DNA of 5,128 bases from positions 1 through 5,128 of the forward strand of contig CALKVB010000219.1 in the NCBI GenBank assembly GCA_937996605.1, read 5' to 3'. The notes under the pieces were generated by a model. The model was not told where the DNA came from. It saw only the letters and a program-made list of their open reading frames with translations, and did no database searches. This DNA is from an uncultured Oxalobacteraceae bacterium. GTDB taxonomy: Bacteria; Pseudomonadota; Gammaproteobacteria; Burkholderiales; Burkholderiaceae_D. Position numbers and translations under genes: made by a program. Positions 1 through 5,128 of this stretch are shown here, piece by piece (the first letter of the stretch is position 1; each line of letters opens with the position of its first letter).

Positions 1-3
1 AGC

Positions 4-49
4 ACAAAGCCTGAGTCATCAAACAGCGCCGGCTGATTGATGACTCAGG
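4..49 (-). terminator. Intrinsic terminator of the DUF1800-DUF1501 operon
   Basis: A perfect 13-bp inverted repeat pairs 10-22 (CCTGAGTCATCAA) with 37-49 (TTGATGACTCAGG). Inside it, after one A/A mismatch, four more pairs form (24-27 with 32-35) around a 4-nt loop. Read on the minus strand the hairpin begins 23 bases after the TAA stop of the DUF1501 gene and is followed by CTTTGTG, a short, weak T-tract. No T-tract follows on the plus strand, so the minus orientation is preferred. It fits as the 3' end of the two-gene operon. The short T-run lowers certainty that it works without Rho. Confidence 0.7.
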
Positions 50-72
50 GCCTCAGATCTTAAGCCAAAATC

Positions 73-1449
73 TTACCCCATAAAACCGAGATCTCGTAAC
101 GGAAAGTTAGCGAGTTCATCTTTGAACACCTGTGTATCTAACATCGCTGTGCTGGCTCCAAACCAGCGCCCCAGAGTCGCGCCAAATTGTTGATTTGAAA
201 ATTGCGGAATCCAAGCGCCACGGCCCGTTGCGTCATCAGGGCCACCCAGTGTAAAGTCGGGGAATCGTCCATATAAACCGCCCTGCACCGCGCCACCTAC
301 CACCAAATGATGATTACCCCATGCGTGATCGGAGCCGTTACTAGTCGGTTCAAAACTACGACCAAAATCTGACATAGTGAAACTGGTGACTTGGTTGGCA
401 CATCCTATCTCACCCATCGCATTGTAGAAGGCGTTCATCGCCTGCGACACTTTGACCAGATTATCCCACTGTGTCCATTGCTGCTGACTATGGGTATCGA
501 AACCTCCCATACCAACAAAATAAACTTGTCGACCTGGCCCCTTCGCTGCGCGCATCTTGATCAATTTCGCGACCGTTTTCAATTGTTGCGAAAGCGGCGT
601 TCCCGGAAAGGTAGTTGTAATATTTGCCGAGGCGGCCGCTGCCTGCAGGTCGGTAATTAAATCAACACCATTGGCAAGTGACTTATTCGCGGCAGCGGCA
701 ATCAGATTGGGATTACTCGCATTGAGCATTTGCGCTAAGGCCGCTTTACGCGCATCAACCGCACTTTGCGGCCACGCATTCATCCCTGACAAATATAAGC
801 TTCCATCAGCGGGAATCAGATTTCCATGTACTGTCGCACCTTCAATGAAGAGACCACCAGAACTCAATGCTACCGCATCGAGATGCCCACCTGTTCCAAG
901 TAAATCCACTAGGCGTCCGCCCCACCCTGTGGCTGCCACCGACGGCGTGCCTGCTTGATTTTGCAAGGTTTGGTCGGGGTGAGAAAATAATTGAGGTGGA
1001 ACGCCAATACCTGCAGAATATTGAGTCTTGGTCAAAGGCTGCCGCAAACTTCCCATATTTAAAACCACCGCGACTTTGCCTTGCCCAAATAATGAATCTA
1101 TTTCTGGCATAGCATAATGAAAGGCAAATGGCTGGTTGCTCGCAGTCGTCACCGCTTTAAGCATAGCCGAACGTGGTGCCAATAAAGTCTTTGCGGTAGT
1201 TGAAAGTGCTAGACCAACCGCGCTACGTGTCTTTTGATATTGGGTATAACGCGCTGTGTCGAGCGGTACAATCAAATTATTGCCATCATTTCCGCCATAC
1301 ATATACACACAGACTAGCGCTTTATAATCAGTGGCTGCCTGTGCATCTTGGACACCTGCGAGCAATCCTAGCGTAGAGAAACTCCCCAGCATCGTTGTTT
1401 TGCCTGCAGTACCCAAAAAATCACGGCGCGAGTAAATTTTGTTAGTCAT
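73..1449 (-). CDS. Tat-exported DUF1501 family protein
   Basis: 458 residues, a usual length for DUF1501 proteins, which are related to the alkaline phosphatase/sulfatase fold. The N-terminus has a twin-arginine leader: S-R-R-D-F-L-G at 7-13, a hydrophobic stretch at about 18-33 and an A-Q-A site near 37-39, so the protein is expected to be exported folded. Family landmarks seen: GGNDGNN (52-58), FSHPDQ (155-160), GGFDTH (315-320), MSDFGRSFEP (359-368), SDHAWGNHH (373-381), GGAVQGGLYG (385-394) and a C-terminal DLGF (453-456). Asp318/His320 and Asp374/His375 are plausible metal ligands by analogy with the superfamily; this is inference. The start is the ATG at 1447-1449, 8 nt after AGAGGG. 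It is the second gene of an operon, 103 bp behind the DUF1800 gene and followed by a hairpin terminator. Substrate and role are unknown; such proteins are often annotated only as 'DUF1501' or 'twin-arginine translocation pathway signal' proteins. Family call is firm, function is not. Confidence 0.95.
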   Translation of the reverse strand: MTNKIYSRRDFLGTAGKTTMLGSFSTLGLLAGVQDAQAATDYKALVCVYMYGGNDGNNLIVPLDTARYTQYQKTRSAVGLALSTTAKTLLAPRSAMLKAVTTASNQPFAFHYAMPEIDSLFGQGKVAVVLNMGSLRQPLTKTQYSAGIGVPPQLFSHPDQTLQNQAGTPSVAATGWGGRLVDLLGTGGHLDAVALSSGGLFIEGATVHGNLIPADGSLYLSGMNAWPQSAVDARKAALAQMLNASNPNLIAAAANKSLANGVDLITDLQAAAASANITTTFPGTPLSQQLKTVAKLIKMRAAKGPGRQVYFVGMGGFDTHSQQQWTQWDNLVKVSQAMNAFYNAMGEIGCANQVTSFTMSDFGRSFEPTSNGSDHAWGNHHLVVGGAVQGGLYGRFPDFTLGGPDDATGRGAWIPQFSNQQFGATLGRWFGASTAMLDTQVFKDELANFPLRDLGFMG

Positions 1450-1457
1450 GATGATTT

Positions 1458-1463
1458 CCCTCT
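1458..1463 (-). promoter_or_regulatory. Ribosome binding site of the DUF1501 gene
   Basis: AGAGGG on the minus strand lies 8 nt before the ATG at 1449. It supports that start and shows that the second cistron has its own initiation site. It lies just after the TGA (1468-1470) that closes the repeat-encoded frame described in the findings. Confidence 0.7.
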
Positions 1464-1484
1464 GACGTCAATTTAATAATCGAT

Positions 1485-1544
1485 GTAGTGCTTCGAATAG
1501 TGCTCCAAGTAACGCTCCGAATAGCGCCTCGAGTAGCGCTTCGA
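1485..1544 (-). repeat. Five 12-bp tandem repeats between two operon genes
   Basis: Five adjacent 12-bp units fill most of the gap between the DUF1800 stop and the DUF1501 start. Read on the minus strand from 1544 downward they are TCGAAGCGCTAC, TCGAGGCGCTAT, TCGGAGCGTTAC, TTGGAGCACTAT and TCGAAGCACTAC. A much degraded sixth unit may occupy 1473-1484. All differences between copies are transitions, at unit positions 2, 4, 5, 8, 9 and 12. The unit contains the palindrome AGCGCT, and neighbouring copies can pair (for example AGCGC with GCGCT), so the transcript may fold here. No stop codon occurs within the array in any minus-strand frame. Function is unknown: RNA processing or attenuation between cistrons, a small coding frame, or a neutral tandem expansion are all possible. 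Confidence 0.9.
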
Positions 1545-1552
1545 TATCGCAC

Positions 1553-3718
1553 TCACTTATGGACCGAGAAATCAGCACCCATAGCCGTAAAATACAGCGC
1601 AATAATTGCTCTCTCTTTATTATCACTTGCAGTACTCAAGGCTGCGCTAATCGCTTGTCGTGTGCTGGCTGACATTCTGCCTTGCAGTAAGCTAGCATCG
1701 ACCAAATTGATCAAGTTAGTTGCGTTCGGTGCGGCCGCGATGAAAGGCGTGAGATCAATTTTTACCATCGTGCCGTAGTTACCTGAAATTAATTGGTACA
1801 GAAAGTTGGAACGGGCAACTGCCATACTCGGCGCATAGATTTGAAAGGCTGGGCCGTAATACTGCGGCGCCCCGGGCAGGCGTGTCATCGGCGAATAAAA
1901 ACTAAACACGCTCGGGGCGCTCAAGATTTTTTCGCCCATCAAGTAATAATCCCAAAACATATTGGTCGGATCCACGACGGTACCATTCAAGGCTCGAATT
2001 AAACCTAGGGAATGTAGCACTGGATCTTTCAAAAATCCTTGTGTCGCGGTTGGTGTATCTTGTCTCGCCTCGGGGTCCAACAAAATCGCCTTGATGGTCG
2101 CAGCCAAGTCACCGCGCACACCTGCAGTGTTTGCAAAGACTGTCGCTACCCGTTGAATATACGCTGGGCTTGGATTGCTAGTCGTCAGTGAACGGATCAA
2201 ACGCGTGGCAATGAAAGGCGGCACATTGGGATGATTAAACAGGTTATCCATGACGGCATCAAAGTCTTGCTGCGTGGATTGCCCTGCTGGTAGCACCTTA
2301 CCCATGAGTAGCGTCTTTGCCTTCTTATCATGATAAGCATCACGTGCTTGCAATGGAGTCGCAAAACTCTCCCAGTTTAGACCAGCGCTGCTATTGCCGC
2401 CGTAAGTCCAGCCAGACAAAGCGCGTGCAAACTCGGCGATGCGGGTTTGATCATAAGTTGGAATCGGCTTATTGTTAGCATCAAGCTGCACGCTACCGTC
2501 CATGTTGAGCATCACTGTACCGATCGTGAATAACTGCATCACTTCGCGGGCGTAATTTTCATTGGGTGCTGGGGTCACACTATTTCCCAGGTCCAAATAC
2601 TTACCCATACTTGGATTCAGAGACATTTCACGTAATAGTGTCTTGAAGTTTCCAAATGCATTATTCGATAAGGTCATCAGCCAAGGGCGCATTTCGTTGG
2701 CATACGGATTCTTTTCCTGTGACACTACAAAGATTTGAGACAAGGAAAAAATCACGCGTTGTCGCAGTTGATCTTGTCCATTGACCATATTCATAAACAA
2801 ACTACGCTGCAACACACTAAGGTCGGTTGTATCAGGAAGCGCTGAAGCAGGCAAAGCCATTTGCTGGGTAATCCAAGCACTCGCGCCGATTTGCTTCACT
2901 TGGCTCAATTGGCTTGGTGTTGGTCCAAACGAAACTTGCTCTAATAAGCGCGCCGCACTGACACTAGCAGCATCGGTGGCGGGTAAATTGATTGGACCAG
3001 TCGAAGTGCCGGAGCCACCAGTTGACGAACCGCCAGTGGAACCAGTACCCGTGCCTGTACCCGAACCAGTCCCCGAACCTGTACCAGTACCTGACGAAGT
3101 TCCTGTGCCAGTAGTTCCGCAAGCGCTGACAATGACCTGAGCAAATACATTCGATTTGGCATCGCTCGCATTCAATACCGCAAAAGCGAGCGTGCCATTC
3201 TTTTGTAGGTTCGCGCTTACTGAAATTTTTGTCGAAGAATTTACGACCGTGGGCATCGCTACGTTATTAATTTGTGCCACCGCCCCACTTAAGAAGTCGA
3301 TGCCCTCAATCGTGAATGTCGTAGTACCGCACACGGGACGGCTTGGCGTGACGCGATAGATGGTCGGCACTTTTTTCGATATGAATTGCACCACGCGTTC
3401 AGCCGTCATGAACGGCGCCACTCGAGTGGTGCCACTGACAATTACTTTGCCATTTGGCGGCATCACGGTAGGTGCATTGTATTGCCCATTTTGTGAGTTA
3501 ATGGTACCGAGGCTTGCGTTGCCCCCCTTAATACCATTCACTGAAAACTCCAAACCAACATTTTTACCGTCGAGATTGCCGACAAACCATACTGTGGAAC
3601 CAAGAGGTACGGCGCTGGTGCTCTTACCATCAATAATAAGGCTTGAAGCAAATGCCCATTGTGTACTCAATAAGACGAGACAAACTATTCCACGCATCAA
3701 AGTTTGAACAACTTGCAT
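1553..3718 (-). CDS. Secreted DUF1800 protein with TIG-like domain
   Basis: 721 residues. A Sec signal peptide occupies 1-24: Arg9, hydrophobic core 10-19, and A-F-A before Ser25. Residues 26-115 look like a beta-rich Ig-type segment. Residues 118-198 resemble an IPT/TIG domain, starting with PTIYRVTPSRPVCG. A Gly/Thr/Ser linker (201-241) joins this to the DUF1800 domain (about 249-721). Family marks in that domain are AARLLEQVSFGPT (255-267), the typical NENYAREVMQLFTIG (386-400), RIAEFARALSGWTY (426-439), HPNVPPFIATRLIRSL (496-511) and GDLAATIKAILLDPEAR (536-552). The last residues (ADFSVHK) match the normal end of the family, so the stop is not premature. The ATG at 3716-3718 is preceded by AGGAGA at 7-nt spacing. 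The mature protein has only two cysteines, Cys130 and Cys200, bracketing the TIG-like region. DUF1800 genes commonly neighbour DUF1501 genes, as here, 103 bp apart on the same strand. No enzymatic activity is established; family call firm, N-terminal domain call moderate. Confidence 0.94.
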   Translation of the reverse strand: MQVVQTLMRGIVCLVLLSTQWAFASSLIIDGKSTSAVPLGSTVWFVGNLDGKNVGLEFSVNGIKGGNASLGTINSQNGQYNAPTVMPPNGKVIVSGTTRVAPFMTAERVVQFISKKVPTIYRVTPSRPVCGTTTFTIEGIDFLSGAVAQINNVAMPTVVNSSTKISVSANLQKNGTLAFAVLNASDAKSNVFAQVIVSACGTTGTGTSSGTGTGSGTGSGTGTGTGSTGGSSTGGSGTSTGPINLPATDAASVSAARLLEQVSFGPTPSQLSQVKQIGASAWITQQMALPASALPDTTDLSVLQRSLFMNMVNGQDQLRQRVIFSLSQIFVVSQEKNPYANEMRPWLMTLSNNAFGNFKTLLREMSLNPSMGKYLDLGNSVTPAPNENYAREVMQLFTIGTVMLNMDGSVQLDANNKPIPTYDQTRIAEFARALSGWTYGGNSSAGLNWESFATPLQARDAYHDKKAKTLLMGKVLPAGQSTQQDFDAVMDNLFNHPNVPPFIATRLIRSLTTSNPSPAYIQRVATVFANTAGVRGDLAATIKAILLDPEARQDTPTATQGFLKDPVLHSLGLIRALNGTVVDPTNMFWDYYLMGEKILSAPSVFSFYSPMTRLPGAPQYYGPAFQIYAPSMAVARSNFLYQLISGNYGTMVKIDLTPFIAAAPNATNLINLVDASLLQGRMSASTRQAISAALSTASDNKERAIIALYFTAMGADFSVHK
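2996..3118 (-). repeat. Low-complexity Gly/Thr/Ser linker coding tract
   Basis: This tract encodes residues 201-241 of the DUF1800 protein, which are almost wholly Gly, Thr and Ser in GT, GTGS and TGGS patterns. At DNA level it is an imperfect 6-bp repeat of GGTACN/GGNTCN type with mixed synonymous codons. It separates the TIG-like domain from the DUF1800 domain and is best read as a flexible spacer. Its repetitiveness makes length variation between strains likely. The opposite strand gives a misleading Pro/Val/Glu-rich open frame. Confidence 0.88.
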
Positions 3719-3724
3719 TTGCGT

Positions 3725-3730
3725 TCTCCT
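3725..3730 (-). promoter_or_regulatory. Ribosome binding site of the DUF1800 gene
   Basis: AGGAGA on the minus strand is close to the consensus; its AGGAG core lies 7 nt before the ATG at 3718. It fixes this start, which also gives a well-formed signal peptide. Confidence 0.8.
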
Positions 3731-4239
3731 AATTTTTTAACAAAAGTCACCAAGCACAGTCAACAAACGCTCTTAGTTAGCGCGACCATCAACACATAGC
3801 GCTGATCGTTTCAACTTCACGGCATGGTGCAGACATGTACACACAAAGATCTATGCTCGGAGCAAGATAGTGCCTAGGAGTATGGGATAAGTATTCGAGA
3901 GAAACAAATTAAAGCTGACAAACGGTATGAGCGGCTAGATAAAAGCCAGCAATTGATTTTGAATCATGCGCTATCATCGGTATTGAATGTCGATTCAACA
4001 AAATTAAACACATTATTGAAAAGCATTTAGCTGAATACATCGCTCTGCTGCACAATCTAGCTCTGTTCAGCATCGAGAAACCAGCCCACTCATCAACAAT
4101 CAACACGCTGTAGGTGCTGACTCGATGAATGTGAAATTTCATACATAGTAGAAAGCAAAACAAGCTTTCATCATTACCAACATATTCGCGAGTACCGAGC
4201 TAGTTCGCTTGAATAATCATTAGTACGCTCACATCAATT

Positions 4240-4273
4240 AAAAAAGGTGTTGAATTGTTCAACAATCCAACAC
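4240..4273 (-). terminator. Hairpin with T-tract, minus-strand terminator (or operator)
   Basis: A 27-bp near-perfect palindrome is centred on base 4260 (left arm GTGTTGAATTGTT, right arm AACAATCCAACAC). Its single mismatch (4253/4267) is A-C in plus-strand RNA but becomes a G-U wobble in minus-strand RNA, giving an 11-bp stem with a 5-nt loop. On the minus strand the stem is followed by C and then six T (4245-4240). Both facts favour a Rho-independent terminator for leftward transcripts. No recognisable gene lies upstream on that strand within the window. As double-stranded DNA the same palindrome (core ATTGTTCAACAAT) also looks like a dimeric repressor site, and it sits just upstream of the candidate protease promoter. 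Confidence 0.6.
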
Positions 4274-4279
4274 TATGAC

Positions 4280-4309
4280 TTTACTTCCTATCTGAGCTAG
4301 GCATAGAAT
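4280..4309 (+). promoter_or_regulatory. Candidate sigma-70 promoter of the protease gene
   Basis: TTTACT (4280-4285) and TAGAAT (4304-4309) are separated by 18 bp. The -10 element matches TATAAT at five of six bases; the -35 element matches TTGACA at four of six. Transcription would begin near 4316 and give a leader of roughly 140 bases before the ATG at 4455. It directly follows the palindrome at 4247-4273, a reasonable place for an operator. This is inferred from consensus alone. Confidence 0.35.
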
Positions 4310-4444
4310 CAATTCACTCACTCTTTCCGCTCGGAGAGGTGTATCGAGAAACTTCCTCCTTCTAGTGTCGATCGCAGCAAACGCCGTAGCGACTTGTATT
4401 CAAATACGACTTAACTATTTCGTCCAGCATCAAGCCCAAAAATT

Positions 4445-4450
4445 TGGAGG
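4445..4450 (+). promoter_or_regulatory. Ribosome binding site of the protease gene
   Basis: TGGAGG ends 4 nt before the ATG at 4455. The core is strong and the spacing slightly short. It supports the chosen start. Confidence 0.7.
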
Positions 4451-4454
4451 CTGT

Positions 4455-5128
4455 ATGACCACCCAATCACAAACCATCATTTCGAAAAAATTCTCAGGTG
4501 ACTACCGTATCGACGTCCTCCTCGATGATGTTAAGTTTCGTTGGAACACGTTCTCACCACTGGGCGCCGAGGTACAAATCCCGTTTGCCTTTTTGACGAC
4601 GCCAGCGAGCAATGCATCGGCGGAAGATAAGAATGGATTTACGCCATTTAGCGCAATTGAAATGAATGCAGTGCGACAAATTCTCACTGAAATTTCTAAA
4701 CTCTTGAAGATCACTTTTGTCGAAGTGAGTGAGACCACAATCCAACAGGGAATTCGGTTCGCTAATAATATCCAAACTGATTCCGCTGGATACGCGATGC
4801 TACCGCAGCCAGCTGAAGACGGGAAAAATTTTTTAGTGGGTAGCGGAGATCTCTACATGGCTAGCAATCAGATCAACGATCCTAGCTTTGCTGTTGGCAC
4901 CTACGAATTTGCCACGCTGGTTCATGAAATTGGCCATGCATTGGGCCTCAATCATCCGGGCAACTACAACGCAGGCGAGCCACCCAAAACCGAAGCGGGA
5001 AACTATCTGGCTAGTGCAGAGGATAATAAATGGATTTCAATTATGTCCTACAACGGTGTCGCTCAGGAGCAGAATAGAAGCTTCTTCGGCACCTATGATA
5101 TGTTGGCTCTCAAGTATTTATATGGCAG
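4455..5128 (+). CDS. Serralysin-like M10 zinc metalloprotease, 3' truncated by window
   Basis: 224 codons are visible; the frame is still open at the window end. The zinc-binding motif HEIGHALGLNHPG spans residues 157-169: His157, His161 and His167 are the ligands and Glu158 is the catalytic base. The Met-turn follows as SIMSYN, with Met197 and Tyr199, the latter the usual extra zinc ligand in serralysins. GDYRID (15-20), a typical opening of these proteins, and YDMLALKYLYG (214-224) also fit. Family members are extracellular proteases with a C-terminal RTX calcium-binding or similar region and an uncleaved type I secretion signal. The N-terminus (MTTQSQTIIS) lacks a Sec or Tat leader, consistent with that route, but the C-terminal half is outside the window. 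The active site is intact, so it is probably a working protease. The gene is divergent from the DUF operon with a long spacer. Start chosen: first ATG in frame, with TGGAGG in front. Substrate unknown. Confidence 0.93.
   Translation, partial: MTTQSQTIISKKFSGDYRIDVLLDDVKFRWNTFSPLGAEVQIPFAFLTTPASNASAEDKNGFTPFSAIEMNAVRQILTEISKLLKITFVEVSETTIQQGIRFANNIQTDSAGYAMLPQPAEDGKNFLVGSGDLYMASNQINDPSFAVGTYEFATLVHEIGHALGLNHPGNYNAGEPPKTEAGNYLASAEDNKWISIMSYNGVAQEQNRSFFGTYDMLALKYLYG

Larger units (their letters stand above)
3719..4454. other. Divergent intergenic region without a recognised gene
   Basis: This 736-bp spacer separates the starts of the DUF1800 gene (leftward) and the protease gene (rightward). 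It is visibly AT-richer than the genes. At the left edge is the DUF1800 ribosome binding site; at the right edge are a hairpin/T-tract (4240-4273), a candidate promoter (4280-4309), a leader of about 140 bases and the protease ribosome binding site. Between 3740 and 4239 no tRNA, CRISPR array, insertion sequence end or convincing gene is seen. Two unsupported open frames without a normal start codon were noted: 3878-4030 on the plus strand and 4259-4399 on the minus strand (see findings). A small dyad, TTGAAT-GTCG-ATTCAA, lies at 3983-3998. No convincing sigma-70 promoter for the DUF1800 operon was found. Confidence 0.7.

Noticed and set aside
557..958. Plus-strand 133-codon open frame
   Set aside because: Lies wholly antisense to the well-supported DUF1501 gene and shows no family motif.
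1463..1470. TGACGTCA perfect 8-bp palindrome before the DUF1501 gene
   Set aside because: Short, single-copy and overlapping the start of the ribosome site region; an 8-bp palindrome is expected by chance at this scale.
1485..1544. Possibility that the repeat array is a CRISPR
   Set aside because: The units are 12 bp and directly adjacent, with no spacers; a simple tandem repeat.
1488..1778. Plus-strand 96-codon open frame across the 12-bp repeats
   Set aside because: Mostly antisense to the DUF1800 C-terminus; it stays open over the array only because the repeats lack stops.
2781..3140. Plus-strand open frame rich in Pro, Val and Glu
   Set aside because: It is the opposite-strand reading of the Gly/Thr/Ser linker and its flanks within the DUF1800 gene; the composition is an artefact of the repeat.
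3360..3707. Plus-strand 115-codon open frame
   Set aside because: Antisense to the signal peptide and Ig-like region of the DUF1800 gene; no recognisable domain.
3734..3763. TTGACT with a TAAAAA-like -10 at 18 bp ahead of the DUF1800 gene
   Set aside because: Transcription would begin near 3727, inside the ribosome binding site, so it cannot serve this gene in the usual way; the -10 match is also poor.
3909..4163. Minus-strand 84-codon frame in the spacer, faintly like a receiver-domain start (VLIVDE)
   Set aside because: It begins at TTG without a ribosome site, the next ATG also has none, and the rest is Cys/Met/Ser-rich with no receiver motifs. Resemblance judged accidental.
4502..4775. 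Two overlapping minus-strand frames of 73-78 codons
   Set aside because: Both are shadows antisense to the protease gene, in different frames, with no motif.

Overview
The window holds two complete genes on the minus strand, the first 224 codons of a third gene on the plus strand, and a gene-poor divergent spacer of 736 bp. By eye the genes are near 50% G+C and the spacer is AT-richer. The protein families (a DUF1800/DUF1501 pair and a serralysin-type protease) and the twin-arginine leader indicate a Gram-negative proteobacterium. A mid-GC betaproteobacterium of the Burkholderiales/Oxalobacteraceae kind would fit, but this is an impression from protein style and cannot be proved here.

Layout: 4-49 is a strong hairpin that ends the minus-strand operon. 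73-1449 (-) is a Tat-exported DUF1501 protein. 1450-1552 is a 103-bp gap containing five 12-bp tandem repeats. 1553-3718 (-) is a Sec-exported DUF1800 protein with an N-terminal Ig/TIG-like region and a Gly/Thr/Ser linker. 3719-4454 is the divergent spacer. It carries a hairpin plus T-tract oriented to terminate minus-strand transcripts, and a candidate promoter for the gene to its right. 4455-5128 (+) is the catalytic half of an M10B (serralysin-like) zinc metalloprotease cut by the window end.

How the genes relate: DUF1800 and DUF1501 genes are widely found as neighbours, and here they form a two-gene transcription unit (DUF1800 first) whose products are both predicted to leave the cytoplasm, one unfolded through Sec and one folded through Tat. 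Their biochemical role is not established. The protease is divergently transcribed, has no N-terminal signal peptide, and probably leaves by a type I (ABC) exporter through a C-terminal signal beyond the window. A functional link with the DUF pair is not shown by the sequence.

The least explained parts are the 12-bp repeats between the two DUF genes, which keep open a Leu/Ala-rich frame in which most copy-to-copy changes are silent, and the minus-strand terminator in the spacer, which has no recognisable gene upstream of it.
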